In this document: positions 1-11,545 of the stretch, piece after piece
Layout: each line of letters opens with the position of its first letter
Numbering within the stretch: the first letter of the stretch is position 1
From: Capra hircus
Lineage: Eukaryota; Chordata; Mammalia; Artiodactyla; Bovidae
Reading direction: 5' to 3'
DNA: 64,000 nucleotides
NCBI RefSeq assembly: GCF_001704415.2
Contig: NC_030814.1
Location: forward strand, 69,371,121-69,435,120
Translations under genes and position numbers: made by a program
The notes under the pieces: generated by a model
Database searches by the model: none
The model's input: only the letters and a program-made list of their open reading frames with translations
What the model was told of the DNA's origin: nothing

Positions 1-540
1 TTAGTATATTTATAGTTTTCCAGGCAGGGAATCATAATCTTCTAAGAATAAACATAATTTAGCCATTTTTCCCATTTTAAAGCTCATATTTATTAACATA
101 TGTTGGGAAAGAATAATATATTAAATATAAAAAATTTTTCTTATTTCTAATATTTTTGGACTATGTGTCATGCTGCGCACCTAAACATATTGTAGGGATA
201 AATAATTACTAAATTATCATTAGGTTTTACTAAAAGTGCTGAAGTTAATGAGGATGTGATTGTTTTTAATTAAATTAATTGTGAAATATATTAATAGATT
301 TCTGGCAATTGAAACCAATTTGAGCCATGGAATGAAACACTTTTGTGTTGTAGCTTCTATCTGCTTTTGATAACAGTTAATTTTGCTTTAGTTGTGTATA
401 TTCCCCTGGTATTTAGAAACAGTATATACTTGTATATCTTTTCTGAGTAGGCATATTTAAGGGTTTTTTTTAAATACAAAATACAAAAATTATAATCAGA
501 CTCATACAATAGTTTTAAATAAATCAAGAACATACTTTTT
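1..540. other. AT-rich intergenic sequence
   Basis: No gene, long open frame or repeat family that I recognise. The sequence is strongly AT-rich and ends where a LINE-1 3' tail begins. Confidence 0.5.
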
Positions 541-692
541 AATCAATTAATTTTAATTGGAGGGTAATTACTTTACAATATTGTGATGATTTTTGCTGTA
601 CATCAACATGAATCAGCCACAGGTGCATATGTGTCCCCCTATCCTGAACACCCCTCCCACCTTACTCTCCACTCCATCCCTCTGGGTATGAA
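541..692 (-). mobile_element. Bovine LINE-1 3' end fragment (antisense)
   Basis: The stretch reads as the reverse complement of the bovine LINE-1 3' untranslated end: an AT-rich tail, then the recurring blocks about TTGGAGG..TAATTACTTTACAATATTG and the CCCTCCCACC..CATCCCTCTGGGT pyrimidine-rich block. The same blocks recur near 1130, 6600 and 29085. It stops after about 150 bp, so this is a strongly 5'-truncated copy with no coding part. It abuts an older LINE-1 piece on the other strand. Confidence 0.75.
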
Positions 693-1006
693 AATATTAT
701 GCTCAGTGAAAAAAATTCTGACTCAAAATGCCACATATTACATGATTTATATGAAATGTCCAAAATAGGTAAATTTACAGGTAAAGAAATTGGTTTAGTG
801 GTTGCCAAGGACAGAGGTAAAGAGAAAATCATGACTTTTTTGGGGTAGAGAGTTTCTTTCTTAAATGATGAAAGTATTCCAAAATTAGATAATGGTGATG
901 GTTGTATAACTCTCTGAATATACTAAAATTCACAAAATTGTAGAGTTTAAAATAGTATATTGTATAATATGTGAATTATATCTTAATAAAACTTTTATAT
1001 TGAAAA
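693..1006 (+). mobile_element. Old LINE-1 3' untranslated region (sense)
   Basis: Matches the general pattern of mammalian LINE-1 3' ends on the plus strand: 'TTAGTGGTTGCCAAGGACAG', then 'GGTGATGGTTGTATAACTCT', 'GAATATACTAAAATTCAC' and a final ATATCTTAATAAAAC with an AATAAA signal. No protein-coding part remains. It is more diverged than the bovine-specific LINE-1 pieces beside it, so it is probably older. Confidence 0.6.
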
Positions 1007-1174
1007 CAAAAGCAAAGTAATTATCTTCTATTATGCATTGCACATGATTTCAGAATGTTTTCATGTATGTTGCTCTTTTCATGTAAAGATGAAACATAAT
1101 TTCATTTTTAAAATTAATTAATTTATTTTAATTGGAGGCTAATTACTTTACAATATTGTGGTGTTTTTTGCCAT

Positions 1175-1487
1175 GAAGTGAAGTGAAGTGAAAGTCGTGC
1201 AGTCATGTCTGACTCTGTGACTGCATGGACTATACAGTCCATGGAATTCTCCAGGCCAGAATACTGGAGTGGGCAGTCTTTCCCTTTTCCAGGGGATCTT
1301 ACCAAACCCATGTCTCCTGCATTGCAGGTGGATTCTTTACCAACTGAGCCACAAGGGAAGCCCAAGAATATTGGAGTGGGTAGCCTATCCCTTCACCAGT
1401 GGATCTTCCCAACCCAGGGATCAAACCAGGGTCTCCTGCATTGGAAGCAGAACCTTTACCAATTGAGCTATGAGAGAAGGTATGAGG
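1175..1487 (-). mobile_element. Bov-tA SINE with two tRNA-Glu modules (antisense)
   Basis: Antisense Bov-tA sequence carries two tRNA-derived heads: one ends near 1363 (GGGAAGCCC end) and a second lies at about 1364-1470 with its own B-box complement (GGGATCAAACC). The body includes the CTCCAGGCCAGAATACTGGAGTGG block. It interrupts the LINE-1 3' tail and is flanked by GTTTTTTGCCAT (63-74 of row 1001, i.e. 1163-1174) and GTTTTTGCCAT (1488-1498), a target-site duplication differing by one T. The (AAGTG)n stretch at 1176-1192 is its tail. Confidence 0.85.
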
Positions 1488-1780
1488 GTTTTTGCCATAA
1501 ATCAACACAGGTGTACGTGTGTCCCCTGGTCCCAAAACCCCTCCAACCTCCCTCTCCATCCCATCCCTCTGGGTTGTCCCAGTGTACCAGCTTTGAGTGC
1601 TCTGTTTCATGCATCAATCTTGGATTGGTCATCTGCTTCACATATGGTAAAATACATGTTTCAATGCTATTCTCTCAAATCATCCCACTCTCTCATTCTT
1701 CCACAGAATCCAAAATCTGTTCTTTACATCTGTGTCTCTTTTGCTGTCTCATATATACGGTAATCTTTAACATCTTTCTA

Positions 1781-1785
<5 letters not shown>

Positions 1786-1837
<52 letters not shown>

Positions 1838-1838
1838 T
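1786..1838. repeat. (TA)n(CA)n microsatellite
   Basis: About 20 TA units run directly into about six CA units inside the antisense LINE-1. A likely length-polymorphic marker. Confidence 0.95.
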
Positions 1839-4071
1839 ACTGCATTAATGCTTTTCTTTCTAACTTACTTCACTCTGTATAATAGGCTCCAGTTTCATCC
1901 ATCTCATTAGAACTGATTCAAATGCATTTTTTAAATAGCTGAGTAATATTTCATTGTGTGTATGTATCAAAACTTTCTTATCCACTCATCCATTGATGGA
2001 CATCTAGGTTGCTTCCATGTCCTAGCTATTGTAAACAGTGCTGCAATGAACATTGGGGTACACATGTCTCTTTCAATTCTGGTTTCCTTGGTGTGTATGC
2101 TCTGCAGTGGGATTGATGGGTTGTATGGCAATTCTGTTTTCAGTTTTTTAAGGAATCCCCACATTGTTCTCCATAGTGGTTGTACTAGTTTGCATTCCCA
2201 CCCACAGCATAAGAGGGTTCCCTTTTCTCCACATCCTCTGCAGCATTTATTGTTTGAATATTTTTTTATAGCAGCCATTCTGACCAGCATGAGATGGCAC
2301 GTCATTGTGGTTTTGATTTGCATTTCCCTGATAATGAGTGATGTTGAGCATCTTCATTTGTTTGTTAGCCATCTGTATGTTTTCTTTGAAGAAATGTCTT
2401 TTTAGTTCTTTGGCTCAGTTTTTGACTGGGTCTTTTATTTTCCTGGTATTGAGCTCCATGAGCTGCTTGTATATTTTTGAGATTAATTCTTTGTCAATTG
2501 CTTCATTTGCTATTATTTTCTCCCATTATGAAGGATGTCTTTTCACCTTGCTTATAGTTTCCTTATTGTGCAAAAGCTTTTTATCTTAATTAGGTCCCAT
2601 TTGTTTATTTTTGCTTTTATTTCCATTACCCTGGGAGGTGGGTAATAGAGAATCTTGCTGTGATTTATTTCAGAGAGAGTTCTGCCTATGTTTTCCTTTA
2701 GAAGTTTTATAGTTTCTGGTCTTACATTTAGATATTTAATCCATTTTAAATTTATTTTTGTGTATAGTGTTAGAAAGTGTTCTAGCTTCATTTTTTTGCA
2801 GATGGTTGACCAGTTTTTCCAGCACCACTTGCTAAAAAGATTGCCTTTTCTCCATTGTATATTTTTGCCTCTTTTGTCAAAGATAAGGTGTCCATAGGTG
2901 CATGGATTTATCTCTGGGCTTTCTATTTTGTTCCATTGATCTATATTTCTGTCTTTGTGGCAGTACCATACTGTCTTGATGACTGTAGCTTTGTAGTAGA
3001 GCCTGAAGTCAGACAGTGTGATTCCTCAAGTTCCATTCTTCTTTCTCAAGATTGCTTTGGCTTTTTGTTTTTTTGTGTGTTTCCATACAAATTGTGAAAT
3101 TATTTATCCTAGTTCTGTGAAAAATACCTTTGGTAGCTTAATAGGAATTGCATTGAATCTATAGATTGCTTTGGGTAGTTTACTCATTTTCACTCTATTG
3201 ATTTTTCCAATCCATGAACATGGTATATTTCTCCATCTATTTGTGTCCTCCTTGATTTCTTTCATCAGTGTTTTATACTTTTCTTTAGTTTCTTTAGGTG
3301 AATTTATTCCCAAGTATTTTATTCTTTCATCACAATGGTGAATGGGATTGTTTCCTTAATTTCTCTTTCTGTTTTCTCAGTTTTAGTGTATAGGAATGCA
3401 AGGGATTTCTCTGTGTTAATTTTATATCCTTCAACTTTACTATATTCATTGATTAACTCTAGTAATTTTCTGGTGGAGTCTTTAGGGTTTTCTATGTAGA
3501 GGATCAAGTCATCTGCATACAGTGAGAGTTTTACTTCTTCTTTGCCGATCTGGATTCCTTCTATTTCTTTTTTTCTCTGATTGCTGATTTCTTCTCTGAT
3601 AGCTTCTCTGATTGCTAAAACTTCCAAAACTATGGTCAGTTGTAGTGGTGAGAGTGAGTACCCTTGTCTTGTTCCTGACTTTAGGGGAAATGCTTTCAAT
3701 TTTTCACCATTGAGGATAATGTTTACTGTGGGTTTATCATATATGGCTTTTACTGTGTTGAGGTATGTTTCTTTTCTACCTGCTTTCTGGAGAGTTTTTG
3801 TCTTAAACGGGTGTTGAATTTTGTCAAAGGCTTTCTTTGCATCTATTGAGATAATCATATGGCTTTTATCTTTCAATTTGTTAATGTGGTGTATCACATT
3901 GATTGATTTGCGAATAATGAAGAATGCTTGCATCCCTGGAATAAACCCCACTTGGTCATGACACATGATCTTTTTAACATAGTGTTTGTTTCAGCTTGCT
4001 AGAATTTTGTTAAGGATTTTTGTATCTATGTTCATCAGTGATATTGGCCTGTAGTTTTCTTTTTTGTGGCA

Positions 4072-5716
4072 TAATATAATAACAAGAATATATATATAAT
4101 GCTGATACATAAAATCTTTCTTTAGTTTTAACAGCAAATACTACTCTTTTATGGGTAAATATTATAATTTACTTTACCTGTACCCTTACTGTTAGACATT
4201 AAATCTTTGAAAACTACTATTTTGTTGTTGTTGCTTTTTTTAGGAACAATGTTACAAGAAGAATTATTTTAAGTGTAATATTTCAATCAATCCTAAGATC
4301 ATCAATAATGTAAACCATTTCAACATGCATCAGTGAGTTAAGCAACAATAGTACATATTTATGTGCATTGATACGTTGACTCTATTTACATTTATTGCTA
4401 TGACTATGTATAATTAACTCCATAGCCTTATTCTTTCAGCTTTTCATAAATTTTTTGTTTTGATTTTTCAAGTGTGCTTTCACTGTAATAACTTAGAGCT
4501 GTTTTTTAAATCTGATTCCAATCCACTTGATAGGTAAATCTGTATTTTATCACCTCTTTAGTTTTTGTTCTTGGTTTACATCTGTAAAATATTACTGACT
4601 CCTCAATATTAAAATAAAAATAGCAACAAATACAATCTCTGTCACCTCATCTATTTACTATCAATTTTCTTGGTTTAGCTGTTTCTAAATTAATACTTCT
4701 TTCTTAAATGTTCTCCCTTTTCTAGTTATTCTTTTGGTAATCACTATTTTCAATACATATTTGTAAATATTTGAGATTTTTAAAATAAAAACAACTTCAG
4801 CTTTCTATATTTTATTTTCTATTCTCATCTGTTACATTATTTCTCTCCTTTCTCATATTTGTAAAGTAGAAATATGATGACTTTATTTAAGATATGTTTA
4901 TAAGGAACATATATTGCTGATGTCCCTGAATAGGCAGGAGGAAACATATTCCTTCAATGCCTTATAAAATTCTTATCTACTTACTTTCTTTCCTCTCCCT
5001 CCATTCATACAACTTCCTCTTCAGAAATCCATATATTGCTGGAGAGAAATATGTCCCTCTTTTCACATCTTGTACAGCTGGCAAGTTGAGCAGCCACTCA
5101 ACACTTTTACCTTTCACGTCCTCAATGGGAGAAGTCACCATCTTCTACCTCCCCTATCAGGTACAACCTTGTTGTTGCCAGACACCACCAAAAGCCCAAC
5201 CAATCAGCCCCTTGCATTATCACCCTCAGGAAAGGGATGAAATTGACAATGTTCTTTTTTGTATGTTCATCTATACCCATTCTTTTCTTCTCTGGTGGTG
5301 TGCCAGTTTTTCCTGTTAAGCAGACTAAACTTTCACATATTCTCTATCACTGGTGAGTATGCACTCACTTTTGTGATTTTCAGGTTTCTGTATTTCTAAT
5401 GGGAGTGAACAGGAATGGACCTGGCCTTCTCATTCTCTTGATTCTACAGCTTCAACAGACACTATTTGCCTACTTGCAGATGAACAGATGGGTAAAAACC
5501 TTCTGTGTGTCCTGATGCAATGGACAGAGGAATTTTATGTGGTTAGAGATATTCAAATAGCTGTTAATCAAAAAGGAGAGGAGAATGGAACAACATATAG
5601 CATCATGATACTGACATCACTCAATATCAACTTTATTAAACTGATACATTTGTGACACATTTTGAAGAAAAAAGTGATTTGGCAAAAAGTAATATTTATG
5701 AAGGATATAGCTGCTT
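4072..5716. other. Intergenic sequence, possible old LTR remnant at about 4920-5350
   Basis: No gene is supported. An open frame at 4957-5319 (120 codons) has no recognisable domain or start context. The stretch at about 4920-5350 has an LTR-like look (a TTATAAAA box at 4963, a pyrimidine-rich block, a CAATCAG motif), but I cannot match it to a family. The rest is AT-rich. Confidence 0.3.
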
Positions 5717-6018
5717 TGTTGAAACAGACTAGGTAGAAATAAGTGAATCAGGAAAATAGTAATGAAGCCATTGCTGGGACATAAGGGCTAGATAGATGCT
5801 TGGACTATAGTGATTGTGCAACAGGAGGGAAGGGGGTAGGGCACAACTTTTGAAAGAATGACATAGCCTGAGGACACAACATAAAATGATTAGAATCAAA
5901 TGGGCCCAAGATGGCAGACAAGTCATTTTTGGCTAGATCTTGATCCTCAGTCAGCAAGCTAAATGACACACTCAGAGTCTCCATGACAGTTCCAAGGTGC
6001 TATCAAAAGACCAAAGAG

Positions 6019-7769
6019 TGTTAGTTGTTGTTCAATCACTCAGTCATGCCCAACTCTTTGTGATCCCATGGACTGCGGCATACTAGTCTTCCCTGTTCTT
6101 CATTATCTCCTGGGGTTTTCTCAAACTCATGTCCATTGAGTCAGTGATGCCATCCAACTATCTCATCCTCTCTCATACCCTTCTCCTCCTGCCTTCAATC
6201 TTTCACAGAATCAGGGTCTTTTTCAATGAGTTGGCTCTTTGCATTAGGTGGCCAAAGTACTGGAGCTTCAACTTCAGTACTGGTCCTTTTAATGAACATT
6301 CAGGGTGGATTGCCTTTAGGATTGGCTGGTTTGATCTCCTCGTGGTCCAAGGAACTCTCAAGAGTCTTCTCCAGTAGCACAGTTCTAAAGCATCAATTCT
6401 TGGGTGCTTGGCCTTCTTTATGGTCTAACTCTCACATTCATACATGTCGACTGGAAAAACTTTAGCTTTGACTACATGGACCTTGGTCAGCAAAGTGATG
6501 TCCCTGCTTTTTTTTTTTTTTTTTTTTTTTTTGCTTGAGAGCAAATAGCCTGAGTTTATTTTTTTTTTAATCTTCTTTTTTTTTTAATTTTTATTTTTAC
6601 TTTATTTTACTTTACAATACTGTATTGGTTTTGCCATACATTGACATGAATCCACCACGGGTGTACATGTGATCCCAAATATGAACCCGCCTCCCACCTC
6701 CCTCCCCACAACATCCCTCTGGGTCACCCCCATGCACCAGCCCCAAGAATGCTGTATCCTGCATTAGACATAGACTGGTGGTTCGATTCTTACATGATAC
6801 TATACATGTTTCAATACGTTGTCTAGGTTGCTTACAATTTTTCTTCCAAGGGGCAAGTGGCTTTTAATTTCATGGATACAATCACTGCCTGCATTGATTT
6901 TGAAGCCTAAGAAAATAAAGTCTGTCATTGTTTCCCCATTTATTTGCCATGAAGTGATGGGACTGGATAGCATGATCTTAGTTTTTTGAATGTTGGGTTT
7001 TAAGCCAGCTTTTTCACACTCTTCTTTCAACTTCATCAAGAGGCTCTTCAGTTCCTCTTCACTTTATGCCACCATTAGGGTGATGTCATCACCCTCATCC
7101 TATTTGAGGTTATTGATATTTCTCCCAGGAAACTTTCATCCAGCCTTGCATTTTGCATAATGTACTCTGCATATAAGTTAAATAAGCAGGGTGACAATAT
7201 ACAGCCTTGACGTACTCCTTTCCCAATTTGGAACCAGTCCATTGTTCCATGTCCAGTTCTAAATGTTGCTTCTCGACCTGCATACAGATTTCTCAGGAGG
7301 CAGGTCAGGTTGTCTGATATTCTTTATCTTTAAGAATTTTCCACAGTTTGTTGTGATCCACACAGTCAAAGGCTTTAGCATAGTCAATGAAGCAGAAGTA
7401 GATGTTTTTCTGGAATTCTCTTGCTTTTTCTATGTTCCAGTGGATGTTGGCAATTTGATCTCTGGTTCCTCTACCTTTCCTAAATTCATCTTGTACATCT
7501 GCAAGTTCTCAGTTCACATACTGTTGAAGCCTAGCTTAAAGGATTTTGAGCAATAACTTGCTGACATCTGAAATGAGTGCAATGGTGCGGTAATTTGAAC
7601 ACTCTTTGGCATTGCCCTTCTTTGGGATTGGAATCAAAACTGACTTTTTCCAGTCCTGTGGCCACTGCTGAGTTTTCCAGATTTGCTGGTATAGTGACTG
7701 TGGCACTTTAACAGCGTCATCTTTTAGGATTTGAAATAGCTTACCTGGAATTCCATCACTTTCACTACC
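6019..7769 (-). mobile_element. BovB LINE, 5'-truncated (antisense), itself interrupted
   Basis: Starts with the BovB 3' end in reverse (6019-6070, CAGTCATGCCCAACTCTTTG) and runs to the RT N-terminal region at about 7769. Decayed RT pieces are readable on the minus strand at 6800-7039 and 7536-7823 (LWKTQQWPQDWK-like block as IWKTQQWPQDWKKS). A LINE-1 tail is inserted at 6508-6816: BovB breaks off at GTGATGTCCCTGCTT and resumes at TTGTCTAGGTTGCTTAC. BovB encodes an APE-type endonuclease and an RT; this copy keeps only part of the RT and is dead. Confidence 0.9.
6508..6816 (-). mobile_element. Bovine LINE-1 3' tail inserted in BovB (antisense)
   Basis: A long poly-T run (about 25) and more T-rich sequence precede the LINE-1 3' blocks ACTTTACAATACTGTATTGG and the CCCGCCTCCCACCTCC tract, ending at ATACATGTTTCAAT. 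This is a short insertion whose poly-A tail is on the minus strand. It splits the surrounding BovB cleanly. Confidence 0.85.
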
Positions 7770-8065
7770 CAATTCCCAGAAATCTCTACCCTTTCCCCCC
7801 AATAGTTGGAATAATCCTCTCACTCATTAGCCTATGAAATTACCCAGTCCATAAAAACTAGCCCTGTTATATTTCGTGTCAGTTGCACTCACCCTTTAGG
7901 ATGCCCATACCCTGTGGAGTGTGTTTCTCTCTGAATAAAATCACTTTTTACCTATTACTTTGTCTCGCACTGACTTTTTTCTGTAATGAGACATCAAAAG
8001 CCTAAACTTCATTAGGTCCTAAATTTATTAGGTCTGTGAACTCAGTTGGAAGATTGTGGGCTCTG

Positions 8066-8150
8066 GATGGGTTCGAGTCTGTCTGAGTAGATTCAAGTTC
8101 CAAGCAGAATTTTGGCCAGGTTCAAGTCCCAGCACATTGGTTCAAGTCCC
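8066..8150 (+). repeat. Four T-loop-like repeats in the LTR 3' end
   Basis: GGTTCGAGTCT (8070-8080), GATTCAAGTTCC (8090-8101), GGTTCAAGTCC (8119-8129) and GGTTCAAGTCC (8139-8149) are spaced about 20-29 bp apart. Each resembles the tRNA T-arm/B-box consensus GGTTCRANYCC. No tRNA cloverleaf surrounds any of them. Confidence 0.7.
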
Positions 8151-8189
8151 AATCCGAGGCAGATCGTTTCAACCGATGTATGCCTAAAC

Positions 8190-8255
8190 CAATATAATAT
8201 TGTAAAGTAATTAGCCTCCAATTAAAATAAATAAATTTAAATTTAAAAAAAGAAA
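8190..8255 (+). mobile_element. Very short LINE-1 3' tail (sense)
   Basis: AATATTGTAAAGTAATTAG, CCTCCAATTAAAATAAAT and an A-rich end are the plus-strand version of the bovine LINE-1 3' terminus seen in reverse at 1113 and 29085. Only about 65 bp are present. Confidence 0.65.
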
Positions 8256-8434
8256 ATTTCTGCATATACTCCTCCTACCATAAATTTTAGAAATGAAAAT
8301 GATATGAGAAACAAGAAAGAGTCCTAAGGGCGTGCATTAAGCAAGGATTCAATTAAGCTTTCTGAGAATGGTAGGGAAGGTCAAATTTGCATCATGTGAA
8401 ATAAAAGGATTTGATTTTGGTCATATTATGCTTG

Positions 8435-8657
8435 CGTGTGTGCCTGGTAATTTGCCTGAGTCATGTCTGACTCTTTGCAACCCTATGGACTGTAGCCTGT
8501 CAGGCTCTTCTTTCCATGGGATTCTCCAGGCAAGAATACTGGACTCAGTTGTGTGCCCTCCTCCAAGGGATCTTCCCAACCCTGGGATTGAACCCATGTC
8601 TCTTACATTTCCTGCAAGGCAATCAGGTTCTTTATCACTAGCACCACCTGGGAAGCC
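8435..8657 (-). mobile_element. Bov-tA SINE (antisense)
   Basis: Antisense Bov-tA with body (AGGCAAGAATACTGGA) and tRNA-Glu head ending in CACCTGGGAAGCCC. Flanked by CATATTATGCTTG (8422-8434) and CATGTTATACTTG (8658-8670), a 13-bp target-site duplication with two mismatches. Confidence 0.9.
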
Positions 8658-9221
8658 CATGTTATACTTGAGGTTACCCTTAAACATCTAAATAGAATAA
8701 AATGTCAGATACTCAAACCTGTGGCAGAGTTGAAAGCTTCAGAGGAGCATCAAACAACTTTCAGCTATCCTTTTCTACCTAAGTCTATGAAACAAGAATA
8801 AGTCATACCAGGAGCAGATGTGAGTTAATAAAGTAAAAGGCTGAAAGATTTTTTCTTTCATCATTAATTATGATGTTAGCTATGAGTTTTCATAAATGCC
8901 CTTTATCATAATCAAACTATTGCCATCTACTTCTAGTTTTGTAGAGTTCTATCATATTAAAAAATGGATTGTGTCAAATATTTTCTGCATTTTTTTGTAT
9001 CATGTAATTTTTTAGCCCTTTTTTTTTTATGTGAATGAGAAATGTTGTGTTAATTCACTTGCTTATATTAAACTACACTCACTGTTTTCTAAAAATCCTG
9101 GCTGACCATATCGCACTATCTAAATTTAAAGCAATTTAAATTACTTTCAGATTCAGTTTGCTAATATTGTGTGGAAGATTTTATTTCAAAATAAGAATAT
9201 TAGGTTGAGAAGTTTTGCTTT

Positions 9222-10262
9222 CATACGTGCTTAGTCATGTCCTGTTCTTTGTGATTCCACGGACTGCAGCCTGCCAGGCTCCTCTGCCTATGGAATTTTC
9301 CTGGCAATAATACTGGTTGAGTTCAGTTCTATTCAGTTCAGTTGCTCAGTCGTGTCCGACTCTTTGTGACCCCATGAATCGCAGCACGCCAGGTCTCCCT
9401 GTCCATCACCAACTCCCAGAGTTCACTCAGACTCACGTCCATCGAGTCAGTGATGCCATCCAGCCATCTCATCCTCTGTCGTCCCCTTCTCCTCCTGCCC
9501 CCAATCCCTCTCAGCATCAGAGTCTTTTCCAATGAGTCAACTCTTCTCATGAGGTGGCCAAAGTACTGGACTTTCAGCTTTAGCATCATTCCTTCCAAAG
9601 AAATCCCAGGGCTGATCTCCTTCAGAATGCACTGGTTGGATCTCGTTGCAGTCCAATGGACTCTCAAGAGTCTTCTCCAACACCACAGTTCAAAAGCATC
9701 AATTCTTCGGCGCTCAGCCTTCTTCACAGTCCAACTCTGATATCCATACATGACCACAGGAAAAACCATAGCCTTGACTAGACGGACCTTTGTTGGCAAA
9801 GTAATGTCTCTGCTTTTGAATATGCTATCTAGGTTGGTCATAACTTTTCTTCCAAGGAGTAGGTGTCTTTTAAGTTCGTGGCTGCAGTCACCATCTGCAG
9901 TGATTGTGGAGCCCCAAAAAATAAAGTCTGACACTGTTTCCACTCTATCCCCATCTATTTCCCATGAAGTGATGGGACCGGATGCCATGATCTTCATTTT
10001 CTGAATGTTGAGCTTTAAGCCAACTTTTTCACTCTCCACTTTCACTTTCCTCAAGAGGCTTTTTAGTTCCTCTTCACTTCTGCCATAAGGGTGGTGTCAT
10101 CTGCATATTTGAGGTTATTGGTATTTCTCTCGGCAATCTTGATTCCAGCTTGTGTTTCTTCCAGTCCAGCGTTTCTCATGATGTACTCTGAGTGGGGTGC
10201 TATTTCCTAGTCCAGCAGATCTTCCTGACCCAGGGATCAAACTTGTGTCTCTGCTTCCATAC
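9222..10262 (-). mobile_element. Bov-tA SINE (antisense), split by a BovB
   Basis: The SINE body ends at 9318 (CTGGCAATAATACTGG) and resumes at about 10189 with GAGTGGGGTGCTATTTCCTA and AGGGATCAAACTTGTGTCT, the part that normally follows directly. The tRNA head is mostly lost. The 9319-10188 interval between is BovB. Confidence 0.75.
9319..10188 (-). mobile_element. BovB LINE 3' part (antisense), inserted in a SINE
   Basis: Begins with reversed (ACTGA)n-type tail, TTCAGTTCAGTTGCTCAGTC, and runs through the RT C-terminal region. An unbroken minus-strand frame at 9338-10054 (238 codons) covers the RT thumb and C-terminal BovB domain, with SWTVKKAERRRIDAFELWCW and the end GRQRMRWLDGITDSMD. The YADD box lies upstream of the surviving frame and is disrupted (GCATATTTGAGG region near 10105). 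5'-truncated at about 10188. Confidence 0.9.
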
Positions 10263-11545
10263 TCATGACATATGTTGCTTTGAACTTTTTTCTTGTAATG
10301 CCTTTAACTGGCTTTTAAAATGAGGAAATAAAAAAGATCTTCATAACCCAGATAATCACGATGGGGTGATCACTCACCTAGAGCCAGACATCCTGGAATA
10401 TGAAGTCAGGTGGGCCTTAGAAAGCATCACTATGAACAAAGCTAGTGGAGGTGATGGAATTCCAGTTGAGCTATTTCAGATCCTGGAAGGTGATGCTCTG
10501 AAAGTGCTGCACTCTATATGCCAACAAATTTGGAAAACTCAGCAGTGGCCACAGGACTGGAAAAGATCAGTTTTCATTCCAATCCCAAAGTTTCTTGGGA
10601 TTGGCAAAGAATCTTGGCAATGCCAAAGAATGCTCAAACTACTGCACAAATGCAGTCATCTCACATACTAGTAAAGTAATGCTCAAAGTTCTCCAAGCTA
10701 GGCTTCAGCAGTATGTGAACCATGAACTTCCAGATTTTCAAGCTGGATTTAGAAAAGGCATAAAAATCAGAGATCAAATTGCCAACATCAGCTGGATCAT
10801 GGAAAAAACAAGAGAGTTCCAGGAAAACATCTATTTCTGCTTTATTGACTATGCCAAAGCCTTTGACTGTGTGGATCACAATAAACTGTGGAAAATTCTG
10901 AAAGAGATGGGAATACCAGACCACCTGACCTGCCTCTTGAGAAATCTGTATGCAGGTCAGGAAGCAACAGGTAGAACTGGACATGGAACAACAGACTGGT
11001 TCCAAACAGGAAAAGGAGTACGTCAAGGCTGTATATTGTCACCCTGCTTACTTAACTTATATGCAATGTACATCATGAAAAATGCTGGGCTGGAAGAAGC
11101 ACAATCTGGAATCAAGATTACCAGAAGAAATATCAGTAACCTCAGCTATGCAGATGACACCACCCTTATGGTAGAAAGTGAAGAGGAACACTAAAGCCTC
11201 TTGATGAAAGTAAAGAGGAGAGTGAAAAAGTTGGCTTAAAGCTCAACATTCAGAAAACTAAGGTCATGGCATCTGGTCCCATCTGCTGCTGCTGCTGCGA
11301 AGTTCCTTCAGTCATGTCTGACTCTGTGTGACCACATAGACGGCAGCCCACCAGGCTCTCCCATCCCTGGGATTCTCCAGGCAAGAATACTGGAGTGGAT
11401 TGCCATTGTCTTCTCCAATGCATGAAAGTGAAAAGTGAAAGTGAAGACGCTCAGTCGTGTCTGACTCTTAGTGACCCCATGGACTGCAGCCTACCAGGCT
11501 CCTCTGCCCATGGGATTTCCCAGCAAGAGTACTGGAGTGGGTTGC

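Larger units (their letters stand above)
1101..4071 (-). mobile_element. 5'-truncated bovine LINE-1 (antisense), with reverse transcriptase remnant
   Basis: The 3' tail lies at about 1101-1175 and 1488-1900 (split by a SINE). ORF2 C-terminal and reverse transcriptase (RT) sequence runs up to about 4071, where it stops abruptly at the RT core, so the copy is 5'-truncated at about 3 kb. The longest open piece (3319-3966, minus) holds RT motifs including an intact YADD catalytic box and the 'IDAKKAFD' region; frames before and after it are broken. A (TA)n(CA)n tract has expanded inside it. The same LINE-1 family recurs as the much longer copy at 29-36.9 kb. The element cannot move; it is a fossil. 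Confidence 0.9.
5717..8171 (+). mobile_element. Ruminant ERV LTR (BTLTR1-like), split by a BovB
   Basis: Two halves of one LTR on the plus strand: about 5717-6018 and about 7770-8171. The second half holds the expected promoter and polyadenylation signals: CATAAAAACTA near 7849 and a GAATAAAATCAC signal near 7936, then a U5-like region. The halves resemble my memory of one continuous bovine LTR consensus, and the gap between them is filled exactly by an antisense BovB. No internal retroviral genes are attached, so it is a solo or partial LTR. The outer ends are uncertain because I see no clear target-site duplication. Confidence 0.65.

Noticed and set aside
3319..3966. 215-codon minus-strand open frame with YADD
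   Set aside because: LINE-1 ORF2 fragment; frames on both sides are broken.
4957..5319. 120-codon open frame
   Set aside because: No recognisable domain, no splice or promoter context, and the DNA looks LTR-like.
9338..10054. 238-codon minus-strand open frame
   Set aside because: It is the RT C-terminal part of a truncated BovB, not a host gene.
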